In this document: in pieces, positions 58,206 to 64,000 of the stretch | Position numbering within the stretch: the first letter of the stretch is position 1 | Layout of the letters: each line of letters begins with the position of its first letter | Origin: JAAYEA01 sp012689325 | GTDB lineage: Bacteria > Chloroflexota > Anaerolineae > JAAYEA01 | Length of the DNA: 64,000 nucleotides | Direction of reading: 5' to 3' | Assembly (NCBI GenBank): GCA_036841525.1 | Contig: DAITVZ010000019.1 | Coordinates: 1 to 64,000, forward strand | Translations under genes and position numbers: made by a program | The notes under the pieces: generated by a model | The model's database searches: none | What the model was told of the DNA's origin: nothing | The model's input: the letters and a program-made list of their open reading frames with translations, nothing else

Positions 58206-58940
58206 CTATCGCCCCCACTCGTAGCGGATCACGTCGTGCGGGCACTCGTCGGCGCAGGTGGCGCAGAGGATGCACTCGTGGTTTGTCATGTCGCCGCGCT
58301 GGACCATCTCGGTGACTGGCAGGCTCATCGGGCAGGCGCGCGTGCAGCGCTGGCATTGGGTGCACGCCGCTGTGTTCGCCTCCAGGCGCAATTGGGGCAG
58401 CCGCAGCCGGCGCCCCAGCCTGGCGGTCGCCATGTTGATCACGCCGAAGGGGCAGAGATAGTGGCAAAAGGCGCGCCTGCCCAAGAGGACCGCTGGCAGG
58501 AGCGGGATGGCGATGAGGAAATAGTACATGGCGAGCCCGCGGAGGCTGTCCGCCGAGACGCCGCTCTCGGTCATGTAGAGCAGGTTGACCGTCCGGTATC
58601 CCCCGCCAGCCAGGGCCGCCAGCACGATCCCGGCCACCCAGGCCGCCGCCAACAGGTACTTGAGCAGCGCCAGGTAGCGCACCCGCGTCAGGGGCCGCCC
58701 CAGCACCTTGTCCGCGACCATCTGCGCCGCGCCCAGCGGGCAGATGTAGGCGCAGGCGATCCGCCCTATCAGCAGCGCCGTCAGCGCCCAGCCGGTCCAG
58801 AGGAAGAAGGAAAAGGTCGCTACCCCCTCCGCCGACCCCTGCATGATCAGGTAGGGTGAATAATAGTTGTACAGGATGGGAAAGGCCAGGAACAGGACGA
58901 GCAAGAGCCCACGCCGAACCCGCTGCCGCGTGCTGAGCAT
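58206..58940 (-). CDS. Membrane polyferredoxin (NapH/YccM-like 4Fe-4S protein)
   Basis: 244 residues with about four membrane helices. The CxxxCP-type membrane motif ACAYICPLGAAQ near residue 63 and a second, FCHYLCPFGVIN near 157, are followed by two [4Fe-4S] sites: CTQCQRCTRACP near 191-202 and CILCATCADECP near 222-233. It would carry electrons between the membrane and a cytoplasmic or periplasmic partner. The partner is not recognisable; the next gene downstream of its promoter region is the redox protein at 59025. GGGGAGG precedes the ATG. Confidence 0.88.
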   Translation of the reverse strand: MLSTRQRVRRGLLLVLFLAFPILYNYYSPYLIMQGSAEGVATFSFFLWTGWALTALLIGRIACAYICPLGAAQMVADKVLGRPLTRVRYLALLKYLLAAAWVAGIVLAALAGGGYRTVNLLYMTESGVSADSLRGLAMYYFLIAIPLLPAVLLGRRAFCHYLCPFGVINMATARLGRRLRLPQLRLEANTAACTQCQRCTRACPMSLPVTEMVQRGDMTNHECILCATCADECPHDVIRYEWGR

Positions 58941-58970
58941 GTGGCGCCTCCCCTACGTGCGATTGTCCCC

Positions 58971-58999
58971 ATTGTAGCACTGGCGACCAGGGCTGTCAT
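58971..58999 (-). promoter_or_regulatory. Promoter of the polyferredoxin gene
   Basis: Minus strand: ATGACA (58999-58994), 17 nt, TACAAT (58976-58971) preceded by TGC, an extended -10. Confidence 0.75.
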
Positions 59000-59024
59000 C
59001 GGCTGAAAGGCGTAATATGTCCGC

Positions 59025-59465
59025 CTACTGCCGCGGCGCGACCTCTTTCAGATAGTCGAGCAAGAGCTGGGCGGCCTGGGCCATGAGGATGCGGCAGCTC
59101 AGCGGCCCCGCCGGGCCATACGGCCCGTGATCGCGCAGGTCGCGGCAGATGGGGCCGCCGATCTCGGCGATGAACCGCCGCTGGAACGCGACCACGTGGT
59201 CGTAGAGCGGCTCCTTCGGCCCGCTGGCGTCCGCGCGCCCGTAGAGCAGCCCCAGAATCATCACCGACGCGCTCAACGCGCCGCAGAGGTGCTCCTTGGT
59301 CCCGCCGACGCCGGCGGCAAAGCCGTGCGCCAGGCGCGTCAGCCCCCGGTCAAAGCCCTCGCCCCAGAGGTGCTCGCCCACGGCGAGCAGCACCGTCTCC
59401 GATCAGGTGTAGCCTTGCTCTCCCAATTGCATCGCGCGCTGTCCGATGGCTTCTCGTGGGTCCAT
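59025..59465 (-). CDS. C_GCAxxG_C_C redox protein with in-frame TGA (probable selenoprotein)
   Basis: 146 codons if TGA at 59405-59403 (codon 21) is read as selenocysteine. Before it: MDPREAIGQRAMQLGEQGYT; after it: SETVLLAVGEHLWGEGFDRG. C_GCAxxG_C_C proteins have Cys at exactly this place (a GYNC-S-E/Q-AVL-type pattern). The other motif cysteines are kept: Cys61 (HLCGALSASV), Cys107 (GPICRDL) and Cys124 (LSCRILMAQ). GGAGG, an ATG at 59465 and a promoter precede the frame, and coding similarity continues on both sides of the TGA. A hairpin follows the TGA with bacterial SECIS geometry. Alternatives are a nonsense mutation, or translation from GTG 59393, which lacks a ribosome binding site. 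The selenocysteine machinery is not in this window. Confidence 0.7.
59369..59394 (-). other. Candidate bacterial SECIS hairpin
   Basis: In the mRNA, GGUG-CUG-CUCGCC (59394-59382) pairs with GGCGAG-CACC (59378-59369) around the loop GUG (59381-59379), with a CUG bulge. The loop begins 22 nt after the UGA and starts with G. From memory, bacterial SECIS elements have a loop of 3-14 nt with an early G, located 16-37 nt after UGA; this hairpin fits. Confidence 0.6.
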
Positions 59466-59505
59466 GGGCCTCCGCTCCTGTGGTTGCTGGGGTTGCTGGA
59501 GGGCC

Positions 59506-59533
59506 ATTGTAGCCATCCCCCCCGTTTCGGCAA
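59506..59533 (-). promoter_or_regulatory. Promoter of the selenoprotein candidate
   Basis: Minus strand: TTGCCG (59533-59528), 16 nt, TACAAT (59511-59506), the same boxes and spacing as at 61033-61060. It lies 41 nt before the ATG at 59465. Confidence 0.6.
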
Positions 59534-59567
59534 GCGGCAGGGCGAACACAAGAGGGCGTGCACAAGA

Positions 59568-59627
59568 GGGCGAACACAAGGTTCGCCCCTACCGGATGCG
59601 GTGTAGGGGCGAACCTTGTGTTCGCCC
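59568..59627. repeat. Perfect 25-bp inverted repeat
   Basis: Positions 59568-59592 and 59603-59627 are perfect inverted arms (core GAACACAAGGTTCGCCCC) with a 10-nt loop. Partial direct copies of the arm (GGGCGAACACAAG) lie at 59541-59553 and 59568-59580. It is a MITE/REP-like element and fills most of the gene-free stretch 59466-59735 with the two flanking promoters. Confidence 0.85.
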
Positions 59628-59673
59628 CGTCCCCTGTTCGCCCTCCTCCCCACGCCATAGGACGAATGTCCCA

Positions 59674-59702
59674 TTGTGCCCCCGCTCTCCAGAACCTATA
59701 AT
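59674..59702 (+). promoter_or_regulatory. Promoter of the AAA+ ATPase gene
   Basis: TTGTGC (59674-59679), 17 nt, TATAAT (59697-59702), 33 nt before the ATG. Confidence 0.65.
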
Positions 59703-59735
59703 GAGCGGTAATAGCCGAGCGTTAGGGGGCAGACC

Positions 59736-61028
59736 ATGACCACCGTTCCAATCGAGCCCAAGGCTGGCGGGCTTTTCGCCGAGCCGCGCACCATCAAGGC
59801 GACGGGGCTCTCGGCGGGCTTTCTCTCCGACCTGGCCGCCAAGACCCTCTATTACGAGAGCGTTCTCTCTGGTTTCGATTTGGCCGAGCGCCTCAAGCTC
59901 CCCTTCCATAGCGCGCTGGAAGAGCTATTGGAGCTGATGCGCCGCGAAAAGCTGGTGGAGGTCCGCGGCTCCGCCGGGGGCAGCCTCATCTCGGGCTCGT
60001 TCCAGTACGCCATCACCCAGCTTGGGCGCGAGCGCGCCAAGGAGGTGCTGGAGCGCAACCAGTACGTCGGCCCGGCGCCAGTGCCGCTGCCCCTCTATGC
60101 CGAGGCCATGCGCGCCCAGCGCATCCGCGACCTGGCCATCGGCCCCGACGTGGTGGAGGAGGGCCTCTCGCACCTGGTCCTTTCCCGCGAGCTGCTGGAG
60201 CGCCTGGGCCCGGCGGTCAACTCGGGGCAATCGATGTTCCTCTATGGCGCCCCGGGCAACGGCAAGACCGTCATCGCCGAGGCCATCGGCCAGCGCATGC
60301 TGCGCGGCAACGTCCAGGTCCCCTACGCCGTGGAGGTGGATGGCCAGGTCATCACCGTGTTCGACCCGCTCACCCACCGCCTGGCCGATGCGCCCGCCCC
60401 GGGAAACGGCCGCGCCGATGGCCGCTGGCTCTATTGCGGGCGGCCGGTGGTGGTCGCCGGCGGCGAGCTGGTGATGGAGAGCCTGGACCTCAACTATAAC
60501 GTCGCCGCCAAGTATTACGAGGCGCCGCTGCAAATGAAGGCGAATGGCGGCGTGCTCCTCATCGACGACTTTGGCCGCCAGCTCGTCAAGCCGCGCGACC
60601 TGCTCAACCGCTGGATCGTGCCGCTGGAAAAGCAGGTGGACTATCTCACGCTGCACACCGGCAAAAAGATCGCCATCCCCTTCGAGGAGCTGATCATCTT
60701 TTCCACCAACCTGGAGCCCAAGAGCCTGGTGGACGAGGCTTTCCTGCGGCGCATCCGGCACAAGATCCTGGTCCCCAACCCCACCTGGGACGAGTACCGC
60801 GAGATCTTTCAGCGGATGTGTGCGGCGCGGGGCATGGCCTGCGACGAGCCGACGCTGGTCTACCTGCTGGACGCCTACTATGTGAAGGGCAAGCGCCCGC
60901 TGCGCGCCTGCCAGCCGCGCGACCTCATCGACGAGGCGCGGGATATCGCCCACTACCTGGGCCAGCCCATGGTCCTGACCAAAGAGCTGGTGGACCGCGC
61001 TTGCCAGGTCTATTTCGCCGACCTGTAG
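59736..61028 (+). CDS. AAA+ ATPase with N-terminal winged-helix-like domain
   Basis: 430 residues. Residues 20-115 look like a winged helix (FLSDLAAKTLYYESVLSGFD, FQYAITQLGRERAKEVLE). The AAA+ core has Walker A FLYGAPGNGKTVIAEAIGQR near residue 170, Walker B GGVLLIDDFGRQL near 272, sensor 1 IIFSTNLEP near 325, and a helical lid with RQCQPRD-like ACQPRDLIDEARDIA near 398. This architecture is found in environmental bacteria, sometimes near type IV or Tad pilus genes, but none are here. AGGGGG precedes the ATG. It is a single gene with a good promoter. The target is unknown. Confidence 0.85.
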   Translation: MTTVPIEPKAGGLFAEPRTIKATGLSAGFLSDLAAKTLYYESVLSGFDLAERLKLPFHSALEELLELMRREKLVEVRGSAGGSLISGSFQYAITQLGRERAKEVLERNQYVGPAPVPLPLYAEAMRAQRIRDLAIGPDVVEEGLSHLVLSRELLERLGPAVNSGQSMFLYGAPGNGKTVIAEAIGQRMLRGNVQVPYAVEVDGQVITVFDPLTHRLADAPAPGNGRADGRWLYCGRPVVVAGGELVMESLDLNYNVAAKYYEAPLQMKANGGVLLIDDFGRQLVKPRDLLNRWIVPLEKQVDYLTLHTGKKIAIPFEELIIFSTNLEPKSLVDEAFLRRIRHKILVPNPTWDEYREIFQRMCAARGMACDEPTLVYLLDAYYVKGKRPLRACQPRDLIDEARDIAHYLGQPMVLTKELVDRACQVYFADL

Positions 61029-61032
61029 CCTT

Positions 61033-61100
61033 TTGCCGCCCGGCCGATTCGCTCTACAATAGAGGCAACCCACAACGTCTCCTGCATAGGGGACGTTGCC
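61033..61100 (+). promoter_or_regulatory. Promoter and leader hairpin of the phosphotriesterase-like gene
   Basis: TTGCCG (61033-61038), 16 nt, TACAAT (61055-61060). The leader then forms AACGTC (61074-61079) / GACGTT (61092-61097), with an alternative pairing GGCAAC (61064-61069) / GTTGCC (61095-61100), followed by TTTTG. This could be an attenuator with two exclusive folds. Confidence 0.55.
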
Positions 61101-61126
61101 TTTTGTGGCGGGAAAGGAGCGAGACC

Positions 61127-62056
61127 ATGCCGATGATCCAGACCGTGCTGGGCCCGGTGCCCGTGGAGCGCCTGGGCCTGATCCTGCCTCACGAGCACCT
61201 CTTTACCGACCTGCGCGGGGCGGACACCCCCGGCCTGGGCGAGGCCGATCTGGACGACGTGCAGGCCGCCATGCAGCGGCACCTGGACGCCGCCTGGGCC
61301 GCGGGGATCACCGCGCTGGTGGAGTGCACCCCTGCCGGCGTGGGGCGCAACCCCCTAGCCCTGAAGCGGCTGGCGCAGCACACGCCCGTGGCCATCGTCG
61401 CCGCGGCGGGGCTCTATCGTCAAGAGTTCCTCCCCCGCTGGGCGCTCGCCGCGAGCGAGGCCGAGGTGGAGGCGCGGATGCTGGCCGAGCTGAACGAGGG
61501 CATCGACGGCAGCGGCGTGCGCGCCGGGTTCATCAAGCTGGCGGTGAGCAACGAGGGGATCACCGAGCTGGAAAAGCGCGACCTGCGGGCCGCCGCGCGC
61601 GCCGCCGCCCAAACCGGCGCGGTCGTCGCCAGCCACACCTCCGGCCTCCTCTCCGGCGCTCACGCCCTGGAGGAGGTGGAGATCCTCGAGTCCGCGGGGC
61701 TCCCCGGCAGCCGCTTCATCTGGGTGCACACGCAGAACTCGCCCCACCTGGCCGAGCATCGCGCCGTGGCCGCGCGCGGCGCCTACCTGGGCTTCGACGG
61801 CCTCTCGCCCGAGCGGGAGGAGGCCTTTCTGAAGCTGGTGCTGGACGCCCTCGGCGCGGGGTTGGGGAGGCAGATCCTCCTCTCCCACGACGCCGGCTGG
61901 TACCGCCCCGGCGAGCCCGGCGGCGGCAAGGTCCGCGGCTATACCTACCTGGTGGAGCGCTTTCTCCCGCGCCTGCGCGAGCGCGGCGTGGACGAGGCGA
62001 CCATCCGCCTGATGACCGACGAGAACCCCAAGCGGGCGTTTGGCAAGACCCGATAG
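61127..62056 (+). CDS. Phosphotriesterase-family metal hydrolase
   Basis: 309 residues. Binuclear-metal TIM barrel: IQTVLGPVPVERLGLILPHE with HxH at the start (HEH), ALVECTPAGVGRNP, the bridging carboxylated Lys probably in GFIKLAVSNEG near residue 140, His in VVASHTSG and VHTQNS, and Asp in LLSHDAGWY. Relatives are lactonases or phosphotriesterases; sugar-lactone hydrolysis would fit the neighbouring glucosidase but is inference. AAAGGAG precedes the ATG at 61127. Confidence 0.88.
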   Translation: MPMIQTVLGPVPVERLGLILPHEHLFTDLRGADTPGLGEADLDDVQAAMQRHLDAAWAAGITALVECTPAGVGRNPLALKRLAQHTPVAIVAAAGLYRQEFLPRWALAASEAEVEARMLAELNEGIDGSGVRAGFIKLAVSNEGITELEKRDLRAAARAAAQTGAVVASHTSGLLSGAHALEEVEILESAGLPGSRFIWVHTQNSPHLAEHRAVAARGAYLGFDGLSPEREEAFLKLVLDALGAGLGRQILLSHDAGWYRPGEPGGGKVRGYTYLVERFLPRLRERGVDEATIRLMTDENPKRAFGKTR

Positions 62057-62075
62057 GCGAGGGTCACGACCCGAC

Positions 62076-62133
62076 GCAGTAACGACTTGATCGTTCCGGG
62101 CGCAGCCAGGAGCGACCAAAGTCGCCACTACAT
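62076..62133. repeat. Palindromic repeat family A, copy 2
   Basis: GCAGTAACGACTTGATCGTT, then CCGGGCGCAGCCAGGAG, then CGACCAAAGTCGCCACTACAT. It aligns over its whole length with 53629-53686, with about eight changes and a 1-base gap, several of them in the stem. Confidence 0.8.
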
Positions 62134-62182
62134 AGGAGCCGCCAGACTTGGCTTACCAGTCCGGCGCACAAGTAGGGACGAC

Positions 62183-63811
62183 ATGACGACACAACCGTGG
62201 TGGCAGTCCGGGGTGATCTACCAGATCTACCCCTTGAGCTTTGCCGATAGCGACGGCGACGGCATCGGCGACCTGCGCGGCATCATCCAGCATCTCGACC
62301 ACCTGGGCGGGGCGCCGGACGCGCTGGGCGTGGACGCCATCTGGCTCTCGCCCATCTATCCGTCGCCGCGCCGCGATTTCGGCTATGATGTGAGCGACTA
62401 TACCGCCATCGACCCGGCGCTGGGCACGCTGGCCGATTTCGACGAGCTGGTGGCCGACTGCCACCGCCGCGGCATCCGCGTGATCCTCGACCTGGTGCTC
62501 AACCACACCTCGGACCAGCACCCCTGGTTCGCCGAGTCGCGCGCCAGCCGCGAGAGCCCCCGGCGCGATTGGTACATCTGGCGCGACGGACGCGGCCCAG
62601 GCCAGCCGCCCAACAACTGGCTCTCCACCTTTGGCGGCCCCGCCTGGACCTACGACGCCGCCACGCGACAATGGTACCTCCACGGCTTTTTGCCGGAGCA
62701 GCCCGACGTCAATTGGCGCAACCCGGCGGTGGAAGGGGCCATGCTGGACGTGGTCCGCTTCTGGCTGGAGCGCGGCGTGGACGGCTTCCGGCTGGACGTG
62801 GTCAACCACTATGTCAAAGACGCCGAGTTCCGCGACAACCCCATCGCCCGCCCGCTGGCCCCGCGCCCCTATGACCGCCAGCAACACCTCCACGACAAGG
62901 ACCAGCCCGAGCTGCACGGCATCCTGCGGCGGCTGCGCGCCTTGCTGGACCGCTACCCGGAGCGCATGAGCGTCGGCGAGGTCCATAGCGACCGCATGGC
63001 CGAGGCAGCGGCGGCGCTCTATGGCGCGGGCGACGACGAGCTGCACCTGGCCTTCAACTTTGCCTTCACCCGCTCCCCCTGGGACCCCGCGGCGTTTCAG
63101 CGGGCCATTCTCGAGTGGGAAAAGCTCTTGCCGCCGGGGGCCTGGCCGCCCTACGCCCTCAGCAACCACGACCAGACCCGCCACATCACCCGCTATGGCC
63201 GCCGCGACGCCGAGGCGCGGGCGCGGGTGGCCGCGGCGCTGCTCTTGACCCTGCGCGGCGCGCCCTTTCTCTATTACGGCGAAGAGATCGGCCTGCCCCA
63301 GACCTTCATCCCCCGCGACGAGATCCTGGACCCGCCGGGTCGGCGCTATTGGCCGCTCTATCGCGGGCGCGACGGCTGCCGCACGCCCATGCCCTGGGAT
63401 GGCTCCCCGGGGGCCGGGTTCACCAGCGGGCGGCCCTGGCTGCGGCTGGGCCCTGACGCGTCTTTGCGCAACGTGGCCGCCCAGCGCGCCGACCCGCGCT
63501 CGCTCCTGGCCTTCTACCGGCGGCTGATCCGCCTGCGGCGCGAGACCCCGGCGCTGCGCCTGGGCCGCCAGACCTTCTTGCAGGAGCAGCCCCGGGAGGC
63601 GCTGGGCTACCTGCGCGAGACGGAGGGGCAGGCGGTGTGGGTGCTGCTCAACTTGGTCGGGCGGCCCATCTGCTATGTGCCGGAGGTCCGGCTCCCCTCG
63701 CGGCGGTGGAAGGTGCTCTTGTCCACGGCGGGGCGGCGCGGCGAGGAGCTCCCCGGCCTGGCCCCGGTCTTTGCCCCTTACGAGGTCGCCATCCTGGAGG
63801 CGCGACCGTAA
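62183..63811 (+). CDS. GH13 alpha-glucosidase / oligo-1,6-glucosidase
   Basis: 542 residues, no signal peptide, so it acts on imported oligosaccharides. GH13 barrel with nucleophile Asp205 (GFRLDVVNHY), acid/base Glu266 (MSVGEVHSD) and Asp330 (ALSNHDQTRH); region I ILDLVLNHTSDQHPWF near residue 101. A C-terminal beta domain ends the protein. The region around Asp205 (DVVNHYVKD) fits alpha-glucosidases that cleave short alpha-1,4 or alpha-1,6 glucosides. The ATG at 62183 has only AGGG 5 nt upstream; the frame extends upstream through the palindromic repeat but without coding character. Confidence 0.92.
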   Translation: MTTQPWWQSGVIYQIYPLSFADSDGDGIGDLRGIIQHLDHLGGAPDALGVDAIWLSPIYPSPRRDFGYDVSDYTAIDPALGTLADFDELVADCHRRGIRVILDLVLNHTSDQHPWFAESRASRESPRRDWYIWRDGRGPGQPPNNWLSTFGGPAWTYDAATRQWYLHGFLPEQPDVNWRNPAVEGAMLDVVRFWLERGVDGFRLDVVNHYVKDAEFRDNPIARPLAPRPYDRQQHLHDKDQPELHGILRRLRALLDRYPERMSVGEVHSDRMAEAAAALYGAGDDELHLAFNFAFTRSPWDPAAFQRAILEWEKLLPPGAWPPYALSNHDQTRHITRYGRRDAEARARVAAALLLTLRGAPFLYYGEEIGLPQTFIPRDEILDPPGRRYWPLYRGRDGCRTPMPWDGSPGAGFTSGRPWLRLGPDASLRNVAAQRADPRSLLAFYRRLIRLRRETPALRLGRQTFLQEQPREALGYLRETEGQAVWVLLNLVGRPICYVPEVRLPSRRWKVLLSTAGRRGEELPGLAPVFAPYEVAILEARP

Positions 63812-63839
63812 CCTATCACTTTGGAGGCTATCACTGACC

Positions 63840-64000
63840 ATGAAGATCCTCATCACCGGCGGCGCCGGCTATATCGGCTCGCTGCTCACCGGCGCCCTGC
63901 TCAGCCAGGGCCACCAGGTCACCGTGCTGGATGACCTGCTCTTTGGCGGCGACGCGATCCTGCCCTATTTCATCCACCCGGCCTTTGCTTTCCACAAATT
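63840..64000 (+). CDS. NAD-dependent epimerase/dehydratase (partial)
   Basis: Only the first 53 codons lie in the window. The start MKILITGGAGYIGSLLTGAL has the Rossmann GxxGxxG loop of extended SDR nucleotide-sugar epimerases, followed by QGHQVTVLDDLLFG, where the Asp at the end of the second strand binds NAD ribose. GGAGG lies 12 nt upstream of the ATG, rather far. It follows the glucosidase after 28 nt and may share its transcript. Confidence 0.85.
   Translation, partial: MKILITGGAGYIGSLLTGALLSQGHQVTVLDDLLFGGDAILPYFIHPAFAFHK

Noticed and set aside
59025..59393. A separate short gene starting at GTG 59393
   Set aside because: It has no ribosome binding site and lacks the first motif Cys, while promoter, ribosome binding site and ATG all lie upstream at 59465 in the same frame, across the TGA.

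Overview
The window is a gene-dense, GC-rich bacterial chromosome segment with about 57 protein genes, one of them broken. I saw no rRNA, tRNA, CRISPR array, insertion sequence or prophage. The gene set is bacterial (topA, era, deoB, glnA, a degP-type protease) but also carries a complete archaeal/vacuolar-type ATPase and an archaeal-style upper mevalonate pathway. With DUF5679, DUF4342 and C_GCAxxG_C_C family proteins, GHL6-type sugar enzymes and many short palindromic repeats, this points to Chloroflexota, probably an Anaerolineae-like lineage. That assignment is inference from gene content.

Layout. 1-6.9 kb: an Ldh2-type dehydrogenase, a nucleotidyltransferase, deoB, a methyltransferase remnant, a fused sugar isomerase/oxidoreductase and a small membrane protein. 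7-14.2 kb: topA with an extra N-terminal zinc ribbon, DUF4342, then a 2-keto-3-deoxygluconate block (kdgK, eda, SDR) and a dihydroorotate-dehydrogenase-like protein. 14.2-26 kb, minus strand: a long operon running ttuA, then V-ATPase subunits H-C-I-K-F-E-A-B-D, then UspA and a queuosine-precursor transporter, with era beyond. 26-34.6 kb: a GHL6 glycosidase-like protein, a ThDP enzyme, a histidine kinase, an S51-like protein, a glycosyltransferase and mevalonate kinase. 34.7-40.2 kb: a two-gene operon of a 145-residue protein ending in Gly-Gly and a 1656-residue DUF4132-like protein. 40.3-44.2 kb: HMG-CoA reductase, HMG-CoA synthase, thiolase and DUF35. 44.5-53.4 kb: degP protease behind a four-unit Pho-box-like array, amidohydrolase and DegT aminotransferase, MmcQ, a triple-GAF kinase with a REC-REC-LuxR regulator, and glnA. 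53.7-64 kb: a GNAT protein with no standard start codon, hydrolases, a UroD-type protein, a ferredoxin-like membrane protein, a probable selenoprotein, an AAA+ ATPase, a phosphotriesterase-like protein, a GH13 glucosidase and the start of an epimerase.

How the genes work together. The mevalonate enzymes make isoprenoid precursors from acetyl-CoA (mevalonate kinase lies about 6 kb from the reductase operon). The V-ATPase couples an ion gradient to ATP. Several enzymes suggest use of plant-derived or uronic sugars (KDG kinase and KDPG aldolase, GH13, GHL6, isomerase/dehydrogenase).

The two observations I rate highest are (1) an in-frame TGA replacing the first conserved Cys of a C_GCAxxG_C_C redox protein, followed by a hairpin with bacterial SECIS geometry (59025-59465), and (2) the operon pairing a ubiquitin-like Gly-Gly protein with a giant DUF4132 protein (34681-40090).
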